A stretch of DNA of 64,000 nt from Adineta ricciae (GCA_905250025.1 CAJNOJ010000015.1:372001-436000); one strand, 5' to 3'; positions 38,118 to 50,551 are shown, numbered from the stretch's first letter. Made by a program: numbers and translations. Notes: generated by a model from the sequence alone, not told the origin.

Positions 38118-40806
38118 ATGAAACGTCTTATAGCTCTACTAGAAGTATATGCAATTCTGTTGAATTGCCGTGTGATTTGTGAGATCACAGTCATTGAAGT
38201 AAAATATCCATTGGAGGTAAGACAAATAGCAATATACTATCAGTTGTTCTTTGTAAAGAACATATTCATTAATCAGTGGATTCCCTGTTTTAATATACGT
38301 ACAATAGCGAAAGATCAACTTTTCTCTCTCGTTTGACTTTTATCACGCGTTTCAATAAAATCAATCTGCACACTTTTATTTTCTTCTCTAACTATTTGAA
38401 CAGGGTCAACGATCACCACCAAATGCAGTGTGGCCGCATCCACAACAAATCAATGCTTCTCTCGACCTACTCTATATTCGTCCACATGACATAACAATTT
38501 TTTCCAATATAGCAACTTGTGATATTATCGCGAAAGCGATTGAACGCTACGATCCGCTGCTCTTTCCACCTAAATTGACGATGCGTGAGCCGCCATCAAG
38601 TGCTGACAATATTCTACAGAGTGTGTCATTGAACATTCGCGACGATGGACAATGTGAAAAATATATTCAACAAACATCCAACGAATCATGTACACTCCTC
38701 TTCCACACATCTATCACATCTATATTCTCTCTTTCACTTCCTAGATACTCTCACCATCTCACAACAGATCGCCATTGTCGAATCCACCACCGTCTGGGGC
38801 CTTCTCCGAGGCCTCGAAACCTTCTCACAACTCGTCTACATCAACAAAGACAACTATGTATGTTCACTCTCACTCCTCTCACACTCTCCTCTTCCTCATT
38901 CTCACAGGTGGTGATCAACAGTACAGTGAGCATTGTTGACGGTCCACGATTTCATCATCGTGGTGTCATGCTCGATTCGTCACGACACTTTCTCCCAGTT
39001 TCAATCATCAAGAAAAATCTGGTAGGCGATAGACATGAAATTGCATTGAATGACACTGATCGAATAGGATGTGATGTCATACAATAAGCTGAATGTATTT
39101 CACTGGCATCTGGTTGATGATCAATCGTTTCCATTCGAAAGCGAAGCGTTCCCAGAGTTATCTGCAAAGGTAAGAAATAGAGTCTGAGTTGTTGTCGTTG
39201 TTGTCGTGTGTGTATGTTAGAAGATTGATTGTTGTAGGGCGCATTTTCAGCAGATCATGTATACACACCATCGGATGTTGCTGATGTGATCGAACACGCT
39301 CGACTGCGAGGAATTCGTGTTATACCCGAAGTATGTTATACGCATATGATTTGACTGGGCTGAGTCTTTTTTTACATCAAAGATTGACACACCTGGTCAT
39401 ACGTTTTCTTGGAGTAAATCAATGCCTCAGTTGATTACTGTGTGCTGGGCAAACGGGAAACCCTATCAAGCTATATATGGAGTACAAGGTGAAATGGAGA
39501 TCTTCAACCCAAGTGTGCCGCGTGTTTATACAGTGATGAATACTATATTGCGAGAAGTAAAGGGGAGATTTCCATCAAATTATATTCATCTAGGTAGGTG
39601 GCAGCGTTATCAAATTAAACTTGCGCATATTTAGATGCATTTTTCGTTTGCGTCATTAGGTATGGACGAAGTCTACGATAAATGCTGGTAAGATGCTATC
39701 TAACTATAGAAGAATATCATATTAGTATAACGGATTTCATTGAAGGCTTTCAAATCCTAATATCAGTCAATGGATGCAAGCTATGAACATCACAAATGCC
39801 AAAGGACTTCACACGTATTATGCTGAACGTATTTTAAATATCATGCGGAACATCAGTGCTGTGCCCATCGTTTGGCAAGATGTTTGGGACGAAAAAGTCG
39901 AAGTGAGATGCAACATGTGAAGTCGACACTTAATTTTGAAATATCAATTTCTTTAGTTGCCACAAGATACAATAGTGCAAGTGTGGAAAGATACCAGTGA
40001 TAACAGCGAATTTGATACGTGGGCATCTTACTTGAATCAAGTGGCAGGTCAAGGCTACAATGTAATTCTGTCAAGTCCATGGTATCTCAATTACATCAGC
40101 TATGGCAAATATAATACAAATACATCTGTGATGAACTTAGAGTTCTTCAAATATTATGAAGTTGAACCACTGCGTGAATTTAATGGTAAATTCATTTCCT
40201 TCTTTCTGCGTACGGTTCAGTTTTAAGCTTCACTGTACATGTGTATTTATAGGATCGGACGAAGCAAAAAATCGCATTCTTGGTGGCGAAGCGTGCATGT
40301 GGGGTGAATTTGTTGATGGCACGAATTTACTTTCCCGATTATGGCCGAAAGCCTCAGCTGTCGCTGAACGACTATGGAGTGCTGCGAGTGTGAACAAATC
40401 CGAAGATGCACAGTTTCGATTGGTAAGTAATCAGTCAGTATTCTTCAAAGCATTTCTGTCGAATTTTATAGGATGTGCATCGATGTCGTCTCTTACGGTC
40501 TGTAGGATATCTTTCAAATCATTCTCATATTTTGATTTTATTAGACGTGGCATACCTGCTCAACCACTTCTTAACGGCTACTGTGGAAACTATGAATTAG
40601 GTATGGGAAGATCGATGATCAACTATCCTGCATTCAACTACGAAAATTCTAACTCGAATGACTCTACGACAACAGCAGCCACAACAGCAACGCTGTCCCA
40701 GGGTTCGACCGATAGACCATCATCTGCATCCGAAGTATTTCATGACAGAATATACTATATGCTGTACCTATCCCTGTGTAGTATCTACGTATTCTTCGCA
40801 CATTAA
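38118..40806 (+). CDS. GH20 beta-hexosaminidase, tandem copy 1
   Basis: This enzyme removes terminal beta-GlcNAc/GalNAc from glycans. Resolved exons include 38118-38216, 38404-38689, 38745-38857, 38908-39021, 39068-39169, 39238-39330, 39383-39593, 39660-39687, 39746-39902, 39957-40185, 40253-40422, 40472-40497 and 40545-40806. A hydrophobic signal peptide begins [17 protein letters not shown]20 landmarks: [55 protein letters not shown] with the catalytic Asp-Glu pair, [12 protein letters not shown], and [13 protein letters not shown]. The usual HLGGDE motif reads HLGMDE here. After the normal end (RRGIPAQP...NGYC) there is an extra tail of roughly 75 residues, Ser/Thr-rich and ending in a hydrophobic stretch ([15 protein letters not shown]), suggesting a GPI or membrane anchor. 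The start is ATG 38118. Its paralogue follows at 41488. Confidence 0.93.
38720..39146 (+). repeat. Gene-conversion block, copy 1
   Basis: All 427 bases are identical to 41988-42414, including two complete introns (38858-38907 and 39022-39067) and part of a third. Similarity stays high on both sides (about 38570-39325), then drops abruptly in the intron after CCCGAA at 39330. Confidence 0.9.
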
Positions 40807-41487
40807 ACCTCCAATGAGGAAAACATTTTTCGTTTTTACAAATGACTAGTATCGATGTATATCCTTTTAGAGAGTATGATTAATCTTTTGCGACAAGATG
40901 AATTCTTTCTAAGACATTCGATGATAATAAAAATGCATATCTCACTTTCTCTCTCACTCACAACAATCATACATCAAAACCATAAAAGAATCTGGATATT
41001 TTATGATCTGCAAGAATCTAATATAAAAGAGATTTTTATACAGATGAATTTCAAGTGTCTGAATTGTTCTACTCTATAAAAAATATGACACAGATCGATG
41101 ATAAATGATCGTCAAGTTTTATCTGAAAATCAAACCTAGTGTAAAACTAACGCAAATACATAACACCTTTTCGGCTGTGTCTGTGCTAATCTCAAATGAA
41201 AGCAAAGATCATCTTATGTTAATTCAAGATTAATATGCGTACCTCTCGTTTTTCTTCTCAAGTTTTTGCATTCACTTTATTGAAAATACAAAAAAATATC
41301 ATAAAATATGCATATCGGAATAGAAAAGGCTCGTTCTCAAGAGCTAGATCAATCCCTTGAAGATATAATTATTTTATAGACTGCTAATCGGCTATAAGTG
41401 GGTGAGAATAAAAAGATATGCCACTTCGTGTGATATCATTACCAACAGTTTGAAAATTCTTTTCACAAAAGTATATTGCCTTCATAG
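40807..41487. other. Interval between the two hexosaminidase genes
   Basis: 681 bp, AT-rich, without a coding region. It holds the 3' UTR of copy 1 and the promoter of copy 2. It is not obviously similar to the region upstream of copy 1. Confidence 0.5.
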
Positions 41488-44053
41488 ATGATGAGAACTG
41501 CCTTCTTCTCGAGTTCTCTGCTGTTCTACTTTTTAACCTATGTCTCAAGTGAAATCGAATTTATTGCTGTGCGATATCCATTGCAGGTAATCAAGTTTAG
41601 TTCATAGTTCAACCGCCACTTTTAAAAATCACCAGAGAAAGGTCCTTCGAATGATTTCATATCACCTTTAGGGACAACGATCACCGCCAAATGCAGTATG
41701 GCCACACCCACAACAAATCAATGCTTCTCTAAACCTACTCTATATTCGTCCAAATAATCTAACAATCAATTCCAATATTCGAAATTGTGACATAATTTCA
41801 AATGCAACTCAGCGTTACAACAAACTTTTCTTTCCACCTAAATTGACGATGCGTGAGCCGCCATCAGGTGCTGACAATATTTTACAGAGTGTATCATTGA
41901 ACATTCGCGGCGATGGACAATGTGAAAAATATATTCAACAAACATCCAACGAATCATGTACACTCCTCTTCCACACATCTATCGTACCTATATTCTCTCT
42001 TTCACTTCCTAGATACTCTCACCATCTCACAACAGATCGCCATTGTCGAATCCACCACCGTCTGGGGCCTTCTCCGAGGCCTCGAAACCTTCTCACAACT
42101 CGTCTACATCAACAAAGACAACTATGTATGTTCACTCTCACTCCTCTCACACTCTCCTCTTCCTCATTCTCACAGGTGGTGATCAACAGTACAGTGAGCA
42201 TTGTTGACGGTCCACGATTTCATCATCGTGGTGTCATGCTCGATTCGTCACGACACTTTCTCCCAGTTTCAATCATCAAGAAAAATCTGGTAGGCGATAG
42301 ACATGAAATTGCATTGAATGACACTGATCGAATAGGATGTGATGTCATACAATAAGCTGAATGTATTTCACTGGCATCTGGTTGATGATCAATCGTTTCC
42401 ATTCGAAAGCGAAGAGTTTCCAGAGTTATCTGCAAAGGTGAGAAATAGAGTCTGAGTTGTTGTTGTTGTTGTGTGCGTATGTTAGAAGATTGATTGTTGT
42501 AGGGCGCATTTTCAGCAGATCATGTGTACACACCATCGGATGTTGCTGATGTGATCGAACACGCTCGATTGCGAGGAATTCGTGTTATTCCAGAGGTTCG
42601 TTCATTAGAAAGCTTCAGCAATCAACGAATCATTTTCGAAAATGAATAGATTGATACGCCTGGTCATACGCATTCGTGGAGTAAATCAATGCCTCAGTTG
42701 CTGACAGTGTGTTGGGCAAACGGGAAACCCTATCAAGCTATATATGGAGTGCAAGGCGAGATGGAAGTTTTTAATCCTAGTGAACCGCACGTTTACACGG
42801 TAATGGAAACGTTATTGCGAGAAGTCAAACAAAAATTTCCATCAAATTATATTCATCTAGGTATAAGAGTAAATTTCTTTGGAAGAGCAGAGTCATTTCT
42901 TCTTGTGTGTCGTCTATTTCTAGGAATGGACGAAGTGTACGATAAATGCTGGTTAGTTTTCGTATTCTATGGGTTGAAGCGCAGTAAAACATGGAATTGT
43001 TTTGATATTTCAGGTTGTCGAACCCTAATGTTAGTGCATGGATGCAAGCTGTCAACATCACGAGCACCAAGGGTCTCCATGCTTACTATGCAGATCGTGT
43101 ACTGAGCATAATGCGTAATATTGATTCCATACCGATTGTTTGGCAAGATGTCTGGGATGAACAAGTGGAAGTAGGATTGTTTTCGATCGAATTGTAACTG
43201 TATTGAGACATCATGGCTATTTGACTTAGTTACCAACTGGCACTATCATTCAAGTATGGAAAGGAGCTGACAATTCATGGGCGTCGTATTTGGATAATGC
43301 TGCCAAACAGGGATACAATGTTATTCTTTCAACTCCTTGGTATTTAAATTACATAAGTTACGGCAAATATAATACGAATACATCTGTGATGAATTTGGAA
43401 TTTTTTAAATATTATGAAATCGAACCGTTGATGAAATTTACAGGTTCGATTGAAAAAAAGCAGAGAACTTGTTTTTTAATTGAACGCCTTGATTAACAGG
43501 TACTGAAGAAGAGAAAAAACGTATTCTTGGCGGTGAGGCATGTATATGGGGTGAATTCATCGATTCTACTAATATTTTAACAACCCTATGGCCTCGAGCA
43601 TCAGCTGTTGCTGAACGACTGTGGAGTGCTGCGAGTGTGAACAATTCTGAAGATGCGCAATTCCGATTGGTAACGATAGCATATCTGACGAACGTCTTCA
43701 TAAAATTCTATTTTATTTCGATTTTGAGGATGTGCATCGATGCCGCCTGTTGAGGTGCGTTTACTAGTTGCACTCTTATGTGATTTCTTTTATTTTGTAG
43801 GCGAGGAATACCAGCTCAACCGATTCTGAATGGTTATTGTGGAAATTATGAATTAGGCATGGCCAAATCGATGATCAATGATCCAGTATTCAATTATGAT
43901 GAATCGGTTTGGGTCGACGTGATCATAACGACAGCACAATCAAGTTCAACCAAATCAACTGTACCCAACATTGCGTCACCAATACATACATTTACATCTG
44001 TCGGTTTATTTGTAACAACAGAACTACTTTTCTTAACTATCATCTTTTCATAA
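41488..44053 (+). CDS. GH20 beta-hexosaminidase, tandem copy 2
   Basis: A paralogue of the gene at 38118 with the same exon layout. The start at 41488 ([16 protein letters not shown]) gives a clear signal peptide. The motifs are kept: [48 protein letters not shown] across an intron, [12 protein letters not shown] and [13 protein letters not shown]. The exons from about 41850 to 42590 are nearly identical to copy 1, while the first exon and the last two thirds are clearly diverged, so one section has been homogenised. The C terminus again has a Ser/Thr-rich linker ([11 protein letters not shown]) and a hydrophobic end ([17 protein letters not shown]), which fits a GPI-anchor signal. The enzyme should be active and cell-surface or lysosome bound. 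A poly(A) signal follows 50 nt after the stop. Confidence 0.92.
41988..42414 (+). repeat. Gene-conversion block, copy 2
   Basis: Partner of 38720-39146 at a constant offset of 3,268 bp. The first mismatches bounding the block lie at 41986-41987 and 42415. Confidence 0.9.
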
Positions 44054-44101
44054 CAATTCATATCTTGATTTTTAATGATAATGCTTTGAAAAGTTTCATT
44101 G

Positions 44102-44107
44102 AATAAA
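44102..44107 (+). terminator. Poly(A) signal of hexosaminidase 2
   Basis: AATAAA about 50 nt after the stop codon. The remaining 44108-44348 holds no gene. Confidence 0.55.
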
Positions 44108-44348
44108 AACTTGGTACATGCTCTTCTTTTCTCTCCTCTCTCGTATATTTATAAAAACATTCATTTGTTATGATGTGAAGGACATTACGCTTGTTCGTAA
44201 TCTGATATTTGCAATAAATAGATACCAGAGAAACAAAAAATTGTCTGTGAAACCAGTAAAACGAGTAGAGATACCGTGGAGTGGGTGTAGTGAGGACGAC
44301 CCTCAACATCATCTGTTCGAAAATTAGTATTTTGTCTGTAGTGTAACG

Positions 44349-45792
44349 ATGCAGGAAAGACGACAACAATTGAAAATTCCACCAGCTTGGCAGCCCGACG
44401 AATGGATTTGCAATCATTCAGGAAGTCGACAATCGACAAGAATGGACAATTATTTCGTCTATCAACAATCGAAAAATAGATCAGCAACTAGTTATAGAAG
44501 TTTAGAAAGATCACCAACTCCTAAACGCATCAGCACAGCCAAGCTGCGACGACGTAAGTATATTCAGTTCATGGATATGTTTGAAAGTGAACGCCGTTCT
44601 TCTTTGATTACACATAGAAATCGAGAATTTAAGTCTGAAAAGTGCCGAATATCGTCAGTCTGCTCGTCAATCAAAAGTCAAACGGTTACGTGATACTATT
44701 AGTCCAGTATCCTATAAAAGCTTTTATTCCTATGCTCTTCATCGTCACCTTCCCACCCCACCTATTCACATTCCAAAAATGTCAAAACAGTCTTTAAAAC
44801 GATGGCTCGACGCTCGAGATGCATATCTTGGTCATAATTATCCGTACATTCAAGACGGTCTCCGTCGCCATCAACGATTACGACGTCGAAAGGCGCGCAA
44901 AGAAACGAACACGATGATCGATTATGACGAAACTGTAACAATCTTATCCATGGAATCGGATCGGTTTACTTTACCCGAACTAACATATACCAATAGTCAA
45001 CGTCGATTGAGTCGAAAAGAGAGCTTTACGAGACGTCTCAGCAGATCTGAAACAAATCTGCGTCGCCCAGGCAGTCTGCTACAACGTATTAAATCATTTG
45101 TTCGATCACCAGTCGCTTCGTTAAATCGTCTTCCATGTCGGAAACGAGCAAGAAAGAAAACGGTGATCATCTGGGACAATTTTGATGATAAATGCATTGG
45201 AACAGAAACTAGCGAATCAACCACTTCTCGTACGAACATAAAACGTTCCGATCAAGGTGTACAAGCTAATCTACCTCGTCCTCGAATAGAATTACATCAT
45301 GAAATTGATACTAGCATGGTTGTCGGCGAGAAAAGGCAACGAACACGACCTGTTCGAAAAGATGTTGAATATCATGATAAAGCAATAGAGACAGATTTCA
45401 TTGAGAATTTTGTCACTGTCCAGAGAGAAAAAAAAGAAAAAGAAGTCAATGCTCACAAGAATGATAAGACCACTCGTAGTGACGCAGAAAAAGAAAACAT
45501 AAACCCATCTACCAGCGAACAATACAACGTTGAACAATATCAAGCCAGCGACAACGACGACGACAAACATCATTTGCCATCGATGTCTACTTCTGATCGG
45601 CAACGAAACAAAAAAACAAACGAAGCAATCAAAGCATCACGATTTACGAATGCAGGTAACCGAATTGCTCCGTTAACAGATCTATTTCATTCATCGACAA
45701 TCAATGAAAATGATAAACAAAACGAATCGAGATCGGCAATTGTTACACCAACAGAATCGAATACTTCCGTTCATGAACAATTGTACAAGTAA
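44349..45792 (+). CDS. Unknown basic protein, about 460 aa
   Basis: Two exons (44349-44553 and 44618-45792) join in phase across a 64-bp intron. The protein is rich in Arg, Lys and Ser. The first part has a conserved-looking segment (LPTPPIHIPKMSKQSLKRW, then LDARDAYLGHNYPYIQDGL). The middle has several R-x-x-S basophilic-kinase-like sites (RRLSRKESF, RRLSRSETNL). The C-terminal half is polar and low-complexity. No signal peptide, membrane segment or known domain is seen, and I do not recognise the family. The stop TAA at 45790 overlaps a good donor (CAA|GTAAGT), so the gene may continue. The composition fits an intrinsically disordered cytoskeletal or nuclear protein, but that is only inference. 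Confidence 0.7.
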
Positions 45793-46149
45793 GTAAAGGA
45801 GAAATTACAAATTGCTTACATAATTAAAACTACCACCTTTTGTTTCGCCCGACGAGAAGATGTTATATACATTACTTAACTCAGTCAATATACACTTTTT
45901 TCTTCTCTTCAAAGATGAACTTATTTATGCCTAGTGTAGACATATATGAGATGAGAAGAGCAGAGAAGAGAAAGCGTTGTCTTGGTATCGAACTAAACAG
46001 TTATACAGAGACAACCGAAAGCGCGTACATGTATATAAGAGAAAGGGAAGAACGAACGCACGCACGAAACAACTCATTGCGTTAGTTGAACCGACAACTA
46101 AAGTGATATTTGAAGGGTATCCTTAAAATTTGTCATGCAGCTCGTCTAA
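45793..46149. other. Short intergenic region
   Basis: About 360 bp upstream of the peritrophin-domain gene. Nothing recognised beyond presumed UTR and promoter. Confidence 0.4.
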
Positions 46150-47797
46150 ATGACTGATCATGCTTTATCAATATCACCATCCGTACCAGCATTAGCGGAA
46201 ACTAAATCCAATTATTATAGACTACGGACTCGTTTCAATCGGCTGTCCAAAGAACGACGATTGCTCACTTGTCTACTCATTCTATTCGCGATTGTCATGT
46301 GTGGTCTACTGATTGGAATTTTCATTCTATCCTGGATATATCAAGGTAGGTTGTCTTCGTCAGTTTCTATGCCGGTGAAGAAAGAATGGAATAATCAAAA
46401 TAATATCATATCTGTACATACTAAATACTCATTCTTAGGACGAACTTCGATAATCTATCGAGAAGTTAATAATACTACTACTAATGTCGGTGTCAGCGTT
46501 GTTGAAGGTAAAATCTAGAACTGTTCAGTTGCCTTGTCTCATCACGTTTCATTGATCAAAACTTTACACACATACACTTTTCTTTTCTACCTATATTCCT
46601 CACTTGAATTATATAGCTTTACCGCGACATGAACGATACACATTGATCGCACTTAACAATAATAGCAGTCTAGCGACAAGTGTTATTCATACAATATCAT
46701 CGACTACAACTACAGAAAAACAACGTATGAGCATTTTAGTCTAAAACACTTATGACGCTTCTTTTTATTGCATCATTTTGTGCTTTGCATCCGATAGAGT
46801 GTGTTATATTTCATATTTCACTGCGTGAATCTGCATAAAACCATAATAAAGACTAATTTTTTTTAAAAATTTTAGTAGCTCGTTATGGTGAATCGTGCGA
46901 TAATGATAGCGATTGTGAGAATCCGTTTATTTGCTTCAAAAAAGGATCGTCAATACCGGGCATGTGTCGATGTCCTTTGAAGTATGATTTTATCAAGGGT
47001 CGGTGTGGTAAGTACGAACGACATATATGCAAATCAAGAACGATTTTAACCTTTAAATTTGTTTTACTCAAGTTGGTGATCTCAATGCATTGTGTACGAA
47101 GGATATCGATTGTCAACGATTTATGCTCTGTATGGGCATGAAGGATGGAACACGGCAATGTCAATGTCAAACACAATTCCAATATGATAACGAACGACGA
47201 CGATGTCGTACGTAGATCCATCGATTACGAATGAAATATTATTAAAATAATGATTGTATTTCCTAGGTGGCGACTATGAAGCTCCATGTGAAAGCAGTGT
47301 GGATTGTCGAACAAATCTTATTTGTAATAAAACTGCAACATCGGCATTTTGTTCATGTGAATCTCATTATCACTACTATCCAAACGGAAAGAAATGTCGC
47401 GGTAATCCAGGTGCTGTATGCGATCGATTAACAGCTGAGTGTGTTGATAATGCTGAATGCCGTGATGGTGCATGCGAATGTTCGAATCAATTCGTACCGG
47501 ATGAAAACAAAGTGTGCGGTAAGTAAATGCGTATGGAGCAGCCAATTCATATTTTTCTACTAAATCTAGTTGATCCATGTCCAACAAAACTCACAAGTCA
47601 ACCGCGCATTCGTTATCCAGGCAATTGCCGACGTTTTATTGACTGTCAGCAAAAGTAAAATTCTCTCCAATTACTTGTGTGCATCTATAAAATATCACTT
47701 TTCGTTTAGATCCAAAACAGAATGTCCAGAAATGACCATATTCAATTTACGCACCCAACTCTGTGACTATCCGAAAAATGTCTTTGATTGTCGATAG
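46150..47797 (+). CDS. Type II membrane protein with EB-like repeats and peritrophin-A domain
   Basis: Eight exons with phase kept: 46150-46345, 46439-46507, 46617-46724, 46876-47007, 47073-47207, 47267-47519, about 47571-47655 and about 47709-47797. Residues 1-35 are cytoplasmic and basic. Residues about 38-65 form one long hydrophobic segment (LLTCLLILFAIVMCGLLIGI) without a cleavage site, so the rest is extracellular. A Thr/Ser/Asn stalk is followed by three to four Cys-rich modules of the EB/EGF-like type (YGESCDNDSDCENPFICF, LCTKDIDCQRFMLC, PCESSVDCRTNLICN, VCDRLTAECVDNAEC). The C-terminal 60 residues are a chitin-binding peritrophin-A (CBM14) domain: DPCPTK, YPGNCRRFIDCQ, ECPEMTIFN and LCDYPKNVFDC, with all six Cys. 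It may tether chitinous matrix to an epithelial surface. I know of no named orthologue. Confidence 0.82.
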
Positions 47798-47905
47798 AAA
47801 TGTTCCGTATAAAAATCTAGTATTATTATTATTATTATTTGTGTTTTTTTGTATGACAAATGAATTTATCTATAGAGTGTCATTGTAATGTTCTTCTATC
47901 ATCAA

Positions 47906-47911
47906 AATAAA
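47906..47911 (+). terminator. Poly(A) signal of the peritrophin-domain gene
   Basis: AATAAA about 110 nt after the stop at 47797. The 318 bp between this gene and MPP10 hold no other feature. Confidence 0.5.
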
Positions 47912-48115
47912 AACCAAATTATTGTATAGTTTTTCACTGGAACATAACACAGACAATGTTTACAATCAAATTGTGCGCGAATGACGCCATCTATCTGGAG
48001 AAGTAAAGAATAAGTGTACTCATTAACCAATCATGAAATAACTTTTTCTATAGTACATTTTTTCGTCTGATCTTTTCATTTTTGCTTGAAATAACCGCTA
48101 TTCAGCAGCTTTCAG

Positions 48116-50495
48116 ATGGTCAATCAACCAGCTTCGACAGTTAGTGAGCAACGTAATGATGATCTGATATTTTCCCACCTGAGCAAAGTTGAAGATTTTA
48201 TCATGTAAGAAACATTTTTCCATTTACTTTCGTATGTTCTATTTCGTTATTTTGTTCCAAAACCAAAGTGCCGATAAGCAACGTACAGAAACACTTTCAA
48301 ACTATGTGAAACATTTCTCCGATCTCAAATGTTCGCTCCTTCCATCATCATTTGCTACTGTTGCGCCCTTGTCCGTTCATGTACGTGGCTTTGACTCTGA
48401 ACAAATCTATCAACAATTAAAGTCAATCAATGAACCGCGATTGAAACCATTCATAGCTACCCTCGTTAAAAGCAAAACGAAACAAAAAACATTTGGAAAT
48501 TTACTTAGACCGCCTTCGCCCGAAGAACCACTCGTTGAAAAAGATGAAGATGACAATGATGATGAAGAAGAAGAAGAAGAAACACCACCGCCACCGAAAA
48601 AAGCACAAAAAAAGAAAAAATCCGTCACGTAGGAGATCAATTCGTCGATTATTGTCAGTCTTTCGAAAATTTATATTTGTTTAGATTCTTTGATTCGCAT
48701 GCATTGAATAAATTTCTCGATGAACAAGATCGTCAAGAAATGTCAAAGTAAGAATTTTTATCGAGAAATGTTTGAAAAATTTGTTGAATTAGTATGAATG
48801 GAAAAGGAACCAATGACGATGAAGATTTTGATGATTTGGAAGATGATGACGATGGCGATGATCTATTGCTCGATGAGGACGATGTAAACATAGACTTATA
48901 TATTTCACTCAATAGATAAACGTGCGTCGTTGATTTAGGAAGGTGCACATTACGATAGTTTCTTTGATCCACCCACTGAAACTAAACAAAAGAAGAAGAA
49001 AATGAAAGGCAAACAAGAAGAGATTGAAATGTAAGTGACATGTGTTCATACGTCGAATCTGCCTTTTCACGTTTTGTTCTTCAGTGATGACAATCATGCG
49101 GACATGAATGGCGAAGCACAAGACGAAGACGATGAAGAAGAAGAAGATCTCAATCTCGATGATAAATCTGACTTTGAAAAACAACAAATCCTAGTAAATG
49201 CCTTTTCTCGACACTTCTCTCGTCCATTTCGAATTCTTTTCAGTTAAAACGTCAAATAAAGTCAATTGAAAAAGACATGCTAAGTGCTAAACCATGGCAA
49301 CTAACTGGAGAAATCGAGGGCCAAAAACGGCCAGAAAGTAGTTTATTAGAAGAATATTTACAATACGAACGAACAACCCGATTACGTATGTCGACACGTC
49401 AACGCTAACCGATTTGATATTCTTGATTTCATAGCACCTACGATTACCACTGAGACAACGGATTCGCTTGAGGAATTAATCAAACAGCGCATTCGCGATC
49501 GGGCTTTCGATGATGTCGAACGAAAGAAGAAAACACCCCTGGGCGACGAAGCACAAGCATATAAGAAAGAGATTCTTCTCGAACATGAAAAGAGCAAAAT
49601 GAGTTTAGCTGAAGTTTACGAACAAGAATATCTGAAGAAACAGACGGTAATGAGCTCACAAATAATACATGGCAATGTTCATTGTTGACCGATGTTTTAT
49701 TTAGAACGATAAAACAGAAAAGAAGGATGAACGCCATGAAAGTATTCGACAAATGATGCAGGATCTATTTGTTGATCTTGATGCATTGTCCAACTTCAGA
49801 TTCACTCCACGACCAGTAAGAACGACGTTCGTCTCTATTGAATATTCCTCACAAACAATGATCTATTTAGCCTGTACCGGAAGTGACTGTAGTGAACAAT
49901 TTACCTGCAATCCTTGTAGAGGAAGTTGTACCAACAACAGTGAACGATTCAACGTTACTTGCACCTGAAGAAGTTCATGTAGGAAATTGTTTGTTGTTTG
50001 TAGTAAGAAAAGTAGAGCTTTTCTCATTCATTGTAGGTAAGATCCAAAGGTGATGTGAAAGCATCAAGTGAACGAACAGATACGGATAAGAAACATGCAA
50101 GACGTTTGCTCAAACATAAACTCAAATTAAAAGGAAAAGAGAAACCAAAGAAGACCAATCCAGAAGAAGAAACTAAGGGTAAATGAAAGATCGATTTGGA
50201 AAGAATATGTCCATCATCTTTGATGTTTTCAGAAGAAAAACGAAATCTTTTGAAAAAACTCGGTAAAATGAAGAATGTGCGCATTGAAAAGGTAAGACCA
50301 TCGATGTTACAAATCTCATTTTGATTAACAGTGATTTCAATCTAGACGGATAAGAAACACTCCAAAGAAAAACCAACGCGAAGTTCTACAAAGTTCTTTG
50401 AGCAACTTCAACAATCGACATTAACAGCACCAACGAAGAAACAACGTCGCAATGATAATCCAGCAGCTACAGATTCGAAGCGATTGAAACTGTAG
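48116..50495 (+). CDS. MPHOSPH10: U3 snoRNP protein MPP10
   Basis: MPP10 is a nucleolar scaffold of the U3 snoRNP and small-subunit processome, needed for 18S rRNA maturation with IMP3 and IMP4. About ten short exons. The N-terminal part has acidic runs ([11 protein letters not shown] and later [13 protein letters not shown]), a hallmark of the family. The conserved C-terminal half reads [52 protein letters not shown] and [11 protein letters not shown], then the FRFTPRP segment and a Lys-rich tail ([13 protein letters not shown]) ending in KRLKL at 50495. The start is ATG 48116, directly after a TTTCAG, so it may be the first codon of a spliced exon. Its length of roughly 600 residues is slightly shorter than the human protein of about 680. 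Confidence 0.92.
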
Positions 50496-50551
50496 AACAG
50501 CTACTGTTTGTTTTCTCCGTGTTTGTTTTGTTATTATTCGCATTTTTGTCG

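Noticed and set aside
40855-41079. Plus-strand frame between the hexosaminidases
   Set aside because: AT-driven composition, no signal peptide or domain, within the presumed 3' UTR of copy 1.
44058-44417. 119-codon minus-strand frame
   Set aside because: It overlaps the hexosaminidase 2 3' UTR and the start of the basic-protein gene on the other strand. No motif.
45292-45603. 103-codon minus-strand frame
   Set aside because: Antisense shadow of the basic-protein gene.
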